The position numbers and the translations under genes were made by a program. Of a DNA stretch of 64,000 bases, positions 8,125 to 17,073 are shown in pieces; positions within the stretch are counted from its first letter, which is position 1; the number at the start of each line of letters is the position of its first letter. Under the pieces are notes generated by a model. That model was not told the origin of the DNA. It was given only the letters and a program-made list of their open reading frames with translations, and made no database searches. The DNA lies in the NCBI GenBank assembly GCA_964391195.1, contig CAYMLG010000012.1:1-64000 (forward strand), written 5' to 3'. This DNA is from JAAYXE01 sp964391195. Lineage in GTDB: Bacteria; Chloroflexota; Anaerolineae; Anaerolineales; UBA4823.

Positions 8125-9708
8125 TTAATCCGCCAGAGAATACAGGGTCATCCCATCATCGAACTGCACCAGGCGATAGGGCTTGGAAAGGGTGTACCAG
8201 GCGGCCTCCTCGCGCCCGATGCTCACTTTCCATGTCTCGAACTCTCCGGCAGGCACGGAGATCCTTTCCAGTGGTGAAACGCTCAACAGTTCCGTCTCAA
8301 CCAGAGGCACGCTCTTCCCCTGGCTGTTATCCCAGCGCATCAGGTGAGTGAAGGGGACTTTATAGGAGATGCCGGGCTGCGCGGAAACCTGGACCGCCCG
8401 CCAGAGCCATTCCAACTCGAGCAGCGCCCCTTCAGGCAGAAGAGCGCTTTCATCCTCCCTTTCAGACAGATCGACCACCAGGGAGCCTTCCTGGAGGCTG
8501 GCGGTGTACCCCGATGGAGTACTGCCATTGTTCGTGTAGGTGTACTCGAGCAAGGCCAGGGTGCCGGCATCCCACCGGGCGAACCATTCCTGGGAGCCGG
8601 CGCCCTCAGAGAAGTAACCGGTGTCGAGCTGAATTTCATAAGCCTGGACCTGGCGCTTGCAGGTCAGGGTCACCGTATCCCCTTGCGGCTCAATCCGGCA
8701 TGTAGCCTCTCCCACCACCTCGCCGAGGTAGTTGCTCACCTGGTAGCGGTACTCTTCCGGGGCGGTCCAGGGGGCCTCACCGAAGGTCACACCTTCCATC
8801 GCGATGAGCTCGGGGTAGAAGACGGGGATCAGGGAGGCCGCGGACACCAGCAGGTAGAGGCCGCCGGCGATGACCAGGGCGCCATAATTAAGCAGCCAGG
8901 CGATGGGGGCCGGGCGCAAGGCGGCCGCTTCATCAAGACCAATTTCCGGGAGGCGAGCCGGGGCCGGGCTGAGGCGGCGGATGAACAGCAGGAGGGCGAG
9001 CGCCAGGAGCAGGCCGGCGGAGGCCAGCCAGGGGGAGGTGAGGGGGAGGCTGAAATCCGGCAGGTTGATCGCCGCCAGGGTGTACATAGAACTGGTGAAG
9101 TTCACCCCGAAGTGGACCAGGATGCCAGCCCACAGGGACTGGGTGCGCCAGACGACATAGCCCAGGATAAAGGCGGTGGGTATTAGCGCGAGGAGGCCGG
9201 TCAGGCGGAAGTGGTAGAAAGCGAACATCAGGGAGGCGAAGCTGATGGCAAAAGCCGGGCTGCGGTGGTTCTCGTAGGCGCCCTGGATCGCGCCGCGGAA
9301 GAGGACCTCCTCGCACAGTGGGGCGGATATAGCCAGGGCAACGACGTATAGGATCGACTGGAACGGCCCTTCAGGGAGGGAGCCCTCTGGCAGGGCGACG
9401 GACACCTGCCCGGAGATCGACATCATCCAGCCGTCGATGAAAATGGTGAACACCCAGGTGCTGACGCCCAGGGCCACCGCCAGCAGCGCGATGGGGAGGG
9501 AGATCGGGTTCAGGCGCAGGCCCTCACGCAGCGGGATGCCGCGTTTGCGGAGGAAGAAGACCGTGGGGAGGAGGATCAGGAACAATTCGGTGGCGATCAA
9601 TCCCCAGCTAAACGAGATGGCCTGGACGATTGAGCCTAACACCAGGACCAGCACCATGGAGATGAGGAACAGCAGGTTGGCAGTTGAAATGGTGAGGGAT
9701 CTTTTCAT
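8125..9708 (-). CDS. CPBP intramembrane protease with C-terminal extracytoplasmic domain
   Basis: A 527-residue membrane protein. The N-terminal 300 residues are a CPBP (CAAX protease/Abi) domain with all three signatures: EEVLFRG (Glu133-Glu134, Arg138), FAFYHF (His166) and HFGVN (His199, Asn203). After two further membrane spans comes a soluble domain of about 180-200 residues (about 345-527) rich in beta-type sequence. I do not recognise this domain. ATG 9708 is chosen because it overlaps the GH36 stop as ATGA; the frame stays open upstream but only inside that gene. Such proteases act in prenyl-protein processing, bacteriocin immunity or signalling; the role here is unknown. Confidence 0.85.
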   Translation of the reverse strand: MKRSLTISTANLLFLISMVLVLVLGSIVQAISFSWGLIATELFLILLPTVFFLRKRGIPLREGLRLNPISLPIALLAVALGVSTWVFTIFIDGWMMSISGQVSVALPEGSLPEGPFQSILYVVALAISAPLCEEVLFRGAIQGAYENHRSPAFAISFASLMFAFYHFRLTGLLALIPTAFILGYVVWRTQSLWAGILVHFGVNFTSSMYTLAAINLPDFSLPLTSPWLASAGLLLALALLLFIRRLSPAPARLPEIGLDEAAALRPAPIAWLLNYGALVIAGGLYLLVSAASLIPVFYPELIAMEGVTFGEAPWTAPEEYRYQVSNYLGEVVGEATCRIEPQGDTVTLTCKRQVQAYEIQLDTGYFSEGAGSQEWFARWDAGTLALLEYTYTNNGSTPSGYTASLQEGSLVVDLSEREDESALLPEGALLELEWLWRAVQVSAQPGISYKVPFTHLMRWDNSQGKSVPLVETELLSVSPLERISVPAGEFETWKVSIGREEAAWYTLSKPYRLVQFDDGMTLYSLAD

Positions 9709-12077
9709 TTTAAATCTTCTATTCGCAGTTTTAAAGTTACGGTTTTTTCGAAGGCGACGTGGAAACGGAAGACATCGCCGGTGAGGGGCTGCCATACGAC
9801 CGGTTCGCCGGCCAGTTCGGCGCACGCGGGCGGGGAGGGGAGAGCCAGGTCAACCAGCCCCTGGGCGCTTCCAGGGCGCTCCAGGCAGAGGGATAAATGG
9901 TCTCCCCGGTGTTCCCAGGCGGCGACTTCGAGCCCCTGGGAGAGGTGCAGGTCGCTGCCCAGGTATTGAGGGGCGCCGGGCCGGGCAGGGCGGATGGCCA
10001 GGAGAACGACCCCATGCGGGGGGACTTCCCGGAAGGTGTGGGACGCCTCGGACAGGGAGAACACCTGCCCGGTCCAGAACTCGCGGGCCCAGTACGGCCG
10101 GGCGGGGTCGAGGTCGAAATCCTGTGGGCGGAGTTCGACCGGGGCAGGGTGATCGGCCCAGTTGAAGAGGGCGGCCAGGCGCCAGGGGCCGGTCTCATTT
10201 TCCAGGTCGAGGCGCAGGCGGGCGGGGGTGGGCGAATCGAACCAATCCGGCACTTGTGGGCGGCGGCCGATGAGGGGGAGCAGGCGCCGGGCCAGATCCA
10301 CCCGGGAGGCGGGCAAGGCAGGGAGGTCGTCGGAGATGAGCAGGGGCCCGCCGGTGAGGAGGATTACGGTCGCCAGCGCCTGGATCTCGGCCGGGGTGAG
10401 CCGGGTGGTGGGGCGCAGCAGCAGCGAATCGGGGTCGTTGAACCACCAGCGCAGGTGGAACGGGGCGCGGGTGAGCACATTCTGCAGGGAGTTGCGCAGG
10501 GATGGATAATCAGGTTCGGCGTGGATATAGAAATGGGTGCCATGGTAAGTGGGCAGCCAATCTTCGGCTACGTCGGCTCCAACCCGCATCGAGTCGACCA
10601 GGCCGATGGCCGGCCCCAGGGGGCAGCCGCAGCCGACGAGGAAGGCACCCTCTCCGGCCGCCTGGCGGATGGCCTGCAGCCCGGCGTGCAGGACCTGGGC
10701 CCGGGTGCGGGTGGGGTCCCGGCGGCTCCCGGGGATGGCAGCGGCATAGAGAAAATCCAGCTTGAGGTAGGGGAAGCCCCAACGGTGAACTGCAGTGTGG
10801 ATCACCTGGCGGGTGTAATCGAGGGCTTCCGGGTGGGTGAGATCGAGTCCGGCGTTGAAGGCCCCCCAAAAGTTGTAACCGGCGTTGGCGGGACGGTTGA
10901 AGCGGCCGCGGATCAGCCAATCCGGGTGGCGGTGGGCCAGCTCGGAGCGGGGGTCAACGATGAAGGGCGCCAGCCACAAGCCGGGGGTAAAACCGGCCTG
11001 GCGGATCTCGACCGCCAGGGGACCGAGGCCATCGGGGAAGGTGGGCTTGATCGAGAACCAATCGCCCACATGGGTCTCGAAGCCGTCATCAATCTGGATC
11101 ACCTGCAGGGGCAGGTCTGGGCGGAGGGCCTGGGCGGCCTCCAGGCTGCGGAGGACGTCTCCGGCGGTGATCTGCCTGTAGAACTGGTACCAGCTCGACC
11201 AGCCGCTGGGGACCTCGTCGGGCCGGAAGCGGCCGGGTGAGATGCCGTGCTGGCGACTCACCGCCTCGACATAGGGGCCTTGCGGATCGGGGTGGTCCAG
11301 GTTCAAGAAGTGAAGGGCGGCCCAATCGGTGACGACCTCCGCGCCCGGATCGAGACGGGCGCCATCTCCATTGGCCCACAGGCGCAGTGTGGGCTTTCGC
11401 CCTGACAGGTCGGCCTCCAGGGAACCGAAGTGCTGGTGTTGGGATAGGAAGCCGGCGAGCAGAGCGGTGCGGCTGAGGCGCTCACCGAGGATGCCAAAAA
11501 AGTCGCCCCCGAACCGGCCGCGTTGGCGGGGGTGGGGGGTGCCGGGGTTGACGCGCATCGGGGCGGTGAGCGGGCCGAGACGAGTGCGGCGGTGGAAATC
11601 TCGCCGCCCGTAGACGCCGGTGTAGTTCCAAGAGCCCCAGCCGTTCGAGAAAAAGGCCGGTTCTTCCCGCGGGTCGCCCGGGAAGAAGCCAATCTCCGCC
11701 GTGGGGTGGGCGAGATCGAGCAGGGTGAGATGGTCCAGGTACAGGGGGCCCGGCCCCTGGTTGGCGAGGTGGATGCGCCACAGGAGAAGAGGGTGCTCAG
11801 CCGGGAGGGCAAACTCCAGTCGAGCGTGCAAGCCGCCGGAAACGGGCGCGAACCGGAAGCTGAGGGTGGTGAGCGGTCCGTGCGGGAAGGCGGCGGACCC
11901 GGTTTCGGAGCCCTGGGGCGGGCCGAAATCATCGAAGAAGAACCGGGCTCTACCCGACCGGAAGCTCAGGTTGAACCGGGCGTTGCGGATGAACGCGTTG
12001 GAATCCCGGCGGCTGTAAACGCTCCAGCCGGGGAGGTCGGGATGGAAGGTGAATTCGAGCCAGGGGTTGGTCAGCAT
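9705..12077 (-). CDS. GH36-family alpha-galactosidase-like glycosidase
   Basis: A 790-residue GH36 glycosidase, expected to hydrolyse terminal alpha-galactosides (or act on raffinose-family sugars). An N-terminal beta-sandwich (about 1-270) leads into the TIM barrel, opening with PSGWSSWYQFY and IQIDDGFE. The nucleophile is Asp441 in KLDFLY and the acid/base Asp502 in RVGADV. A C-terminal beta domain follows. No signal peptide is seen, so it is probably cytoplasmic. It is followed with a four-base overlap by the CPBP protease gene. No dedicated sugar transporter is adjacent. Confidence 0.93.
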   Translation of the reverse strand: MLTNPWLEFTFHPDLPGWSVYSRRDSNAFIRNARFNLSFRSGRARFFFDDFGPPQGSETGSAAFPHGPLTTLSFRFAPVSGGLHARLEFALPAEHPLLLWRIHLANQGPGPLYLDHLTLLDLAHPTAEIGFFPGDPREEPAFFSNGWGSWNYTGVYGRRDFHRRTRLGPLTAPMRVNPGTPHPRQRGRFGGDFFGILGERLSRTALLAGFLSQHQHFGSLEADLSGRKPTLRLWANGDGARLDPGAEVVTDWAALHFLNLDHPDPQGPYVEAVSRQHGISPGRFRPDEVPSGWSSWYQFYRQITAGDVLRSLEAAQALRPDLPLQVIQIDDGFETHVGDWFSIKPTFPDGLGPLAVEIRQAGFTPGLWLAPFIVDPRSELAHRHPDWLIRGRFNRPANAGYNFWGAFNAGLDLTHPEALDYTRQVIHTAVHRWGFPYLKLDFLYAAAIPGSRRDPTRTRAQVLHAGLQAIRQAAGEGAFLVGCGCPLGPAIGLVDSMRVGADVAEDWLPTYHGTHFYIHAEPDYPSLRNSLQNVLTRAPFHLRWWFNDPDSLLLRPTTRLTPAEIQALATVILLTGGPLLISDDLPALPASRVDLARRLLPLIGRRPQVPDWFDSPTPARLRLDLENETGPWRLAALFNWADHPAPVELRPQDFDLDPARPYWAREFWTGQVFSLSEASHTFREVPPHGVVLLAIRPARPGAPQYLGSDLHLSQGLEVAAWEHRGDHLSLCLERPGSAQGLVDLALPSPPACAELAGEPVVWQPLTGDVFRFHVAFEKTVTLKLRIEDLK

Positions 12078-12136
12078 AATCCGGTACTGCGCGAGCGGGT
12101 TCGGAAATCCTGCGCCCGGCCGGGGGAGGGCCGGCC

Positions 12137-12484
12137 TCAGATGGGTTTGGCGAGGATTTCAACCGCCTGTTCGACGCTGTTGGCAATGGGGAAAACCCGG
12201 TCCAGCATGGTCAGCCGCATGGCTGTGCGGACCTGGGGCCGGGCGTTGGCCAGCGCCAGGCGGCCTTCGACCCGGCGCAGGGCTTTCATCCCCGAAACGA
12301 GGGCGCTTAGCCCGGATGAGTCCATAAAATCGACCTGGGCCAGATCGACGACCACGCCGTTCTTGCCCTGTTCGGCCAGGTCGAGGATGGCCTGACGGAC
12401 GAGGGGGGAGGTCTCCACATCCATACGGCCGGCCGGGCGCAGGATAGCGATCAGGATTGAAGGGTATTCAACCTCTATGTCCAT
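12137..12484 (-). CDS. STAS-domain anti-sigma factor antagonist
   Basis: A 115-residue single STAS domain of the SpoIIAA/RsbV type. The phospho-acceptor loop is VDFMDSSGLSALVSG, with Ser56-Ser57 at the usual site. Dephosphorylated antagonists bind anti-sigma kinases and release sigma factors. It lies 80 bases downstream of a SpoIIE-type phosphatase that carries its own RsbW-like ATPase domain, so both writer and eraser of its phosphate may be in that single neighbour. No sigma-B-type factor is adjacent. Confidence 0.93.
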   Translation of the reverse strand: MDIEVEYPSILIAILRPAGRMDVETSPLVRQAILDLAEQGKNGVVVDLAQVDFMDSSGLSALVSGMKALRRVEGRLALANARPQVRTAMRLTMLDRVFPIANSVEQAVEILAKPI

Positions 12485-12564
12485 GCGTCACTCCAGATCA
12501 ATGAAAAAAGATGCACGAAATACGAAAACGTATTACTCGCCTCCGGCTTGAGGAAGGCGGAGAA

Positions 12565-14571
12565 TCACTGGTTAAGGACCCTTGATCCCGGGATGCGCTT
12601 CTCCAAATGCCAGTGGTTGCGGCCGTTGGGAAGGGAGGTGTATTCACAGCAGTCGAGCAGGCGCCGGGCGAGAACCAACCCATATCCACCGGCGGGAGGG
12701 TCGGCGAGAGAAAAGGGCGGGCCGGGGGCATCCGGATTGAAGCAGGCTCCGTTGTCGATCACATCCACTCGCACCCGGTCGGGCAGGAGCGTGACGCAGC
12801 CCTGGATCCGGCCCTGATGGGGATGATGGCGATAGGCGTGGATGACCACATTGGCGGCTATCTCGGAGACCGCAAGTTCGAGCTCATCCAGGTAGGTAGC
12901 CCGCAGAGCCGGGAAAATATGCGTTAGCTCGGAGGCAAGTTGGCGGGTGAAGATCGCCAGCTTGCGTACGCTGGTCTTGACCGCCGGATAGACAAAGGGG
13001 ATGGCGCGGTGAGCCTCCCCCGCGGGCGGTTGGATGCGGATGATGAACAGCGCCAGATCATCGCGCAGGGGCAGCCCGTCACGATGTAGATCGACCGCGG
13101 AAAGGATCAGGCGCAACTGCTGCTCGGCCGGAGCGGTGTGCGCTGCCAGCAGCAGGTCGATCAGGGCCTGGGCGCCGAATACCCTCCCCTGGCGGTTCTC
13201 GGCTTCGGTGATCCCATCGCTGTAGATGACGATCACATCCCCGGGAGACAGGGGCACCTGCTGGCGGGTGATCTGGTTGTCGGGCGAGAGGCCAAGCGGC
13301 AGACCGGTGCTGTTGAGGGTGACGACCTCATCTGAAGCTGCTCGCCAGAGCAGGGTGGTGGTGTGCCCGGCGCTGGCATAGGCGAGGCGGAGCGGGTCTG
13401 GATGCAGAGTGGCGAGAAAGGCGGTGATGAAAGCGTCTGAGCGGTCGAGCTCGCTGTAAGTGAGCTGATTGATCGAGCGCAGGAGCTCGTCGGGCAGGGT
13501 GTGGTGGCGGGATTCGCTCTTGAAGGTGGCGTGAACCAGGGCGGTGAGTATGGCGGCGGGGATGCCTTTGCCAGCTACATCGCCCACCAGGATCGCCAGG
13601 CCATCTTTTGTGGGCTGGACATCGTAAAAATCACCGCCGATCTGGTAGGCCGGTTTGAGGCTGGCGGCGAACTCCAACCCGGGCAGCTCGGGCAGAGTCT
13701 TCGGTAGGAAGTTCAACTGGAGCTTACTGGTGACCTGCAGGTCGCGCTCCGTGCAGCGGGTGGCCTCCCGGGCAAGGCGTACGAGGATGGCGTTGGCCAG
13801 CCCCCCGAACTGCTCCACGTGGCGCAGGACATGCGCCTGCGGCTCAGCGCCTGGCAAATTGCACAGAGCGAGCACGCCGCGCCGGGGCTGTTCCAGTTCC
13901 AGGCCGAAGAGGATCAGGTTCTGCAGTCCGGGGAGAGCCTCCGCCAGGTCTGCGGGCAGGTCCTGGCCGCGGGTCAGGGCAGCGTATGGGGCGGAGAGGG
14001 CCGTCCCCCGGAGAAAGGCAGCGAGTGATGGGGGCGCATCCCCCTCGGCTGTGACGGTGATTTCCTGTTTTCCATCGTGCAAAAACAGGCAGGCTTCCCT
14101 GGCCGGGATCAGGCGGAGCAGAGAGCCGAGGATGCGGGCGAAGATCTCCTTGGGATCTGTCTCCCGGGCGGCGATGTTGGCCGCCTCCTGCAGGAAGTGT
14201 AAACCATCGCGGGCCTGTCCCAGTTCTTCGGCGGCCTGGCGCCCGGTTTCCATCTCGGCCAGCCAGCGGTCGAGCAGCCCGGTGAGGCACCACAGCAGCC
14301 GGCGAAAGGGTTCGGCCTGGCCTGTGGCCTCGCCCGGCGCCCGGCCGGCCAGATAGATGCTGCGGGTCGTGTTCCAGGTGCGGGAAAACAGCCAGGTCTC
14401 CCCCTTCCAGGCGATGGGCGGTTGGGACGGACCGGCCTGCTGAGCCTCGATGTGGAGCTCAGCAGGAATATCACCGGGGCAGGAGCCGGTCCAGGCCAGT
14501 AAATCTTCGCCGGTCAGGCCGCGCCAGGCATGGCAGATTTCATTTAATTGCTGCTCGACAGCGGATTCCAT
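12565..14571 (-). CDS. SpoIIE/RsbU-type PP2C phosphatase with C-terminal HATPase domain
   Basis: A 668-residue soluble regulator. A GAF-like sensor region lies at about 125-280. A PP2C-type SpoIIE phosphatase domain (about 285-490) has metal-binding GGDFYD and GDVAGKGIPAA motifs and YSDGITEAEN. A GHKL ATPase domain of the RsbW type (about 535-660) has an N box (SEIAANVVIHAY), G1 box (DNGACFNP) and G2 box (GGYGLVLARRL). The phosphatase should act on the STAS protein encoded next; the ATPase domain is a candidate kinase for the same protein. The gene is divergent from the SDR gene at 14663. Confidence 0.93.
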   Translation of the reverse strand: MESAVEQQLNEICHAWRGLTGEDLLAWTGSCPGDIPAELHIEAQQAGPSQPPIAWKGETWLFSRTWNTTRSIYLAGRAPGEATGQAEPFRRLLWCLTGLLDRWLAEMETGRQAAEELGQARDGLHFLQEAANIAARETDPKEIFARILGSLLRLIPAREACLFLHDGKQEITVTAEGDAPPSLAAFLRGTALSAPYAALTRGQDLPADLAEALPGLQNLILFGLELEQPRRGVLALCNLPGAEPQAHVLRHVEQFGGLANAILVRLAREATRCTERDLQVTSKLQLNFLPKTLPELPGLEFAASLKPAYQIGGDFYDVQPTKDGLAILVGDVAGKGIPAAILTALVHATFKSESRHHTLPDELLRSINQLTYSELDRSDAFITAFLATLHPDPLRLAYASAGHTTTLLWRAASDEVVTLNSTGLPLGLSPDNQITRQQVPLSPGDVIVIYSDGITEAENRQGRVFGAQALIDLLLAAHTAPAEQQLRLILSAVDLHRDGLPLRDDLALFIIRIQPPAGEAHRAIPFVYPAVKTSVRKLAIFTRQLASELTHIFPALRATYLDELELAVSEIAANVVIHAYRHHPHQGRIQGCVTLLPDRVRVDVIDNGACFNPDAPGPPFSLADPPAGGYGLVLARRLLDCCEYTSLPNGRNHWHLEKRIPGSRVLNQ

Positions 14572-14595
14572 CAGGTATACTTTACTTCACATTAG

Positions 14596-14625
14596 AGAAA
14601 AGCGCAATTCTAAAAGTGCTTTTCT
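14596..14625. promoter_or_regulatory. Inverted repeat between divergent genes
   Basis: AGAAAAGC (14596-14603) and GCTTTTCT (14618-14625) form an 8-bp inverted repeat with a 14-base spacer in the short gap between the divergent SpoIIE-phosphatase and SDR genes. It could be an operator acting on both; no protein partner is indicated. Confidence 0.3.
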
Positions 14626-14662
14626 GGCAAAAGCGGAAGTTGACTCCTGAGCGAGGGATCCA

Positions 14663-15988
14663 ATGAAGCTTGCTTCGTTAAATCTTGGGCTGTCTGTCGA
14701 TAATTTCCAGGGTCAGGTGGCAGTCGTCACCGGCGCCGGGCGAGGGATCGGGCGGGAGACGGCCCGCGCCTTTGCCCGCCTGGGAGCGCGAGTGGTGATT
14801 GCCGAGCTCTCGGAGGAAGGTGAGGAGACAAGGCGGCTGATCGCGGCTGACGGGGGAGAGGCGCTGTTCGTGAGGACGGATGTCTCCAACCCGGCACAGG
14901 TCGATGAACTGGCCCAACGCACCCGGGCGGCTTTCGGGCCGGCGGATATCCTGGTGAACAACGCCATCCTATGCCCGGCGTCCCCGGTGGTGGATATGGA
15001 GGTGGATCTGTGGGACCGGGTGATGGCGGTCAATCTTCGGGGGACCTTCCTGACTTGCAAAGCCTTCCTGCCGGATATGCTGGATCGCAGGCAGGGCGTG
15101 ATCATCAACATGATCTCAACCGAGGCGATGCCGCTGCTCTCGGCTTATATGGCTTCCAAGCAGGGGATCGCCGCCTTCAGCCAGAGCCTGGCCGCGGAGA
15201 TCGGGGAATGTGGGGTGAGGGTGATCGCTTTCGCCCCGGGGTTCGTGGACACCCCCGGGCTGCGCGCTGTGGCGGAGAAATTGGCTCCGCACATGGGGCT
15301 GAGCAGCGAGCAGTTTCTAAAGCTGCCGCTGCACCCGGCCTACAGCGAGCAGGCCATGCCCCCCGAGCACGCCGGAGCAGCGGCGGCCTACCTGGCTGCC
15401 GCGCTGGCAGATGTGTACCACGGTGAGCAGGTGACCGCGTACACTGTGCTGGAAAGAGCCGGTTTCATCACCGCTGCGCAGCCGGCGGTTGCTGCGCAGC
15501 CGGCGGATGCTGCGCAACCAGAGGATCTGGCAGGCGGACAGGTGGTCTCACCCGCGGGCGAGATGGGTGGCGACAGGGAAGCCGCCCGCCAGGAAGCGCT
15601 GAACCGGGTGGAGCGGCTGCGCGAGGTGATCGGCGAAACAGAAGCCGAGTTTGGAAAACTGCCGGTCTTCGTGCGCCCCATGGCTCGCGCCGGGTTCAAG
15701 AAGAAAAGCGGGATGAGCCTGCAGGATTGGAGCCAGGCGCTGTCCCGTTTGGGGGCGCAGCTTCAACCGGGGCGGGGAGCGACCGCCGGGCCGGGCTTTG
15801 AATATCCCCAATGGAGGCAGTCGCTAGAAAAGTTGGGTGTATACTACGCTGAAACACCCGCCGAGACTGCCCGGTTCACCAAAGATGAGCAGGTGCTGGG
15901 CGAGGTGAGACGGGTGGCGGCAGAACGCCTGGCCTTGATCCGGGCGCTGATCGAAGCCCTGGGTGCTTTAAGCGGCGGAGAAGGTTGA
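14663..15988 (+). CDS. SDR-family oxidoreductase with C-terminal extension
   Basis: A 441-residue protein. Residues 1-265 are a classical short-chain dehydrogenase: NAD(P)-binding VVTGAGRGIG, the NNA motif at ILVNNA, catalytic Tyr162 and Lys166 (SAYMASKQG). A Pro/Ala/Gln linker encoded by three 18-base repeats joins an extra domain of about 150 residues (about 290-441) that is charged and probably helical and that I do not recognise. A GAGGG ribosome-binding site supports ATG 14663. Substrate unknown. An ABC-2 exporter operon begins 39 bases downstream, but a functional link is not evident. Confidence 0.88.
   Translation: MKLASLNLGLSVDNFQGQVAVVTGAGRGIGRETARAFARLGARVVIAELSEEGEETRRLIAADGGEALFVRTDVSNPAQVDELAQRTRAAFGPADILVNNAILCPASPVVDMEVDLWDRVMAVNLRGTFLTCKAFLPDMLDRRQGVIINMISTEAMPLLSAYMASKQGIAAFSQSLAAEIGECGVRVIAFAPGFVDTPGLRAVAEKLAPHMGLSSEQFLKLPLHPAYSEQAMPPEHAGAAAAYLAAALADVYHGEQVTAYTVLERAGFITAAQPAVAAQPADAAQPEDLAGGQVVSPAGEMGGDREAARQEALNRVERLREVIGETEAEFGKLPVFVRPMARAGFKKKSGMSLQDWSQALSRLGAQLQPGRGATAGPGFEYPQWRQSLEKLGVYYAETPAETARFTKDEQVLGEVRRVAAERLALIRALIEALGALSGGEG
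15473..15526 (+). repeat. Three 18-base repeats in SDR linker
   Basis: Units 15473-15490, 15491-15508 and 15509-15526 each begin GCTGCGCA; the first two differ only in the last two bases and the third has diverged. They encode the AAQPA-type linker between the SDR and the extra C-terminal domain. Confidence 0.85.
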
Positions 15989-16027
15989 ACCGGTAGAACC
16001 TTTCGAAGCAGATTGAGGGGTTAAACA

Positions 16028-16981
16028 ATGACTGCGATTGTCGAAAGCCAGAATCTGGTGAAGAGATTCGGAGAATTCGCCGCGGTAAAGGGTATTTCCT
16101 TCTCCATTGAGGAGGGGGAGATCTTCAGTCTGTTGGGGCCCAACGGGGCGGGGAAGACGACCACGATCTCGATGCTTTCGGGTTTGTTCCCCCCTACCGC
16201 GGGCGAAGCGCGGATCGCAGGATATTCGATCGTTAAAGAGCCGATGAACGCAAAACAGGCGATCGGTGTGGTGCCGCAGGAAATCGCCCTGTATGACTCG
16301 CTTTCTGCCCGGGAGAACCTGCTCTTTTGGGGGCGGATGTACGGGATGGGCGGCGCCAGCCTGCGAAAACGGGTGGACGAAGTCCTGGAACAGGTCGGCC
16401 TGCTGGACCGGGCCAAACAACGGATTGACACGTATTCGGGGGGGATGAAGCGGCGGGTGAACATTGCCGCCGGTCTGCTGCACCGCCCGCGGGTGATCTT
16501 CATGGACGAACCGACGGTGGGGATCGATCCACAGAGCAGGCGCAATATCCTCGAGGCGGTGAAAGACCTGAACCGGCAGGGGATGACCGTGCTGTACACG
16601 ACCCATTATATGGAAGAAGCCCAGGAACTCTCCCACCGGGTGGGGATCATCGATCATGGAGAGCTGATCGCCCTGGGGACGCAGAAGGAACTCACCCAAC
16701 TGGTGGGGGAGAACGATGTGCTGTGCTTGCATTTGGGGGAAGAAGCGGACGAAGAGCAGGCAGCGAGCCTGGCAAACGCGGTGAGGGACCTGCCGGGAGT
16801 GGTGCAGGTATCCACCGCAGACCACGAGGTCGTGCTGGTGGCCCGCGAGGCGGAGGAAGTGCTGGCGCCGGTCGTGACGCGGGCCAACGAGTTGGGGGTG
16901 AGGGTGCGGTCGCTGGATATCCAGGAGCCCAACCTGGAAGCGGTCTTCCTGCACCTGACCGGGCGGGCGCTGCGCGATTGA
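16028..16981 (+). CDS. ABC-2 type exporter, ATP-binding subunit
   Basis: A 317-residue ABC ATPase of the DrrA/NatA-like export class. Walker A GPNGAGKTT (37-45), Q-loop PQE, signature YSGGM (136-140) and Walker B VIFMDEP (156-162) are intact, followed by the switch histidine in YTTHYMEEAQ. The C-terminal 90 residues form the accessory domain typical of this class. Two ABC-2 permeases follow on the same strand, so the transporter is probably a heterodimeric-permease exporter. Substrate not evident. Confidence 0.95.
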   Translation: MTAIVESQNLVKRFGEFAAVKGISFSIEEGEIFSLLGPNGAGKTTTISMLSGLFPPTAGEARIAGYSIVKEPMNAKQAIGVVPQEIALYDSLSARENLLFWGRMYGMGGASLRKRVDEVLEQVGLLDRAKQRIDTYSGGMKRRVNIAAGLLHRPRVIFMDEPTVGIDPQSRRNILEAVKDLNRQGMTVLYTTHYMEEAQELSHRVGIIDHGELIALGTQKELTQLVGENDVLCLHLGEEADEEQAASLANAVRDLPGVVQVSTADHEVVLVAREAEEVLAPVVTRANELGVRVRSLDIQEPNLEAVFLHLTGRALRD

Positions 16982-17073
16982 AACCGTCCTGACTCTTTGT
17001 TTTTAAGGTAATCGCCATTGGCGAGAACCGTACCCTTCACCATCCATCGATTTGTATCTTTAAGAAGCCGGCT

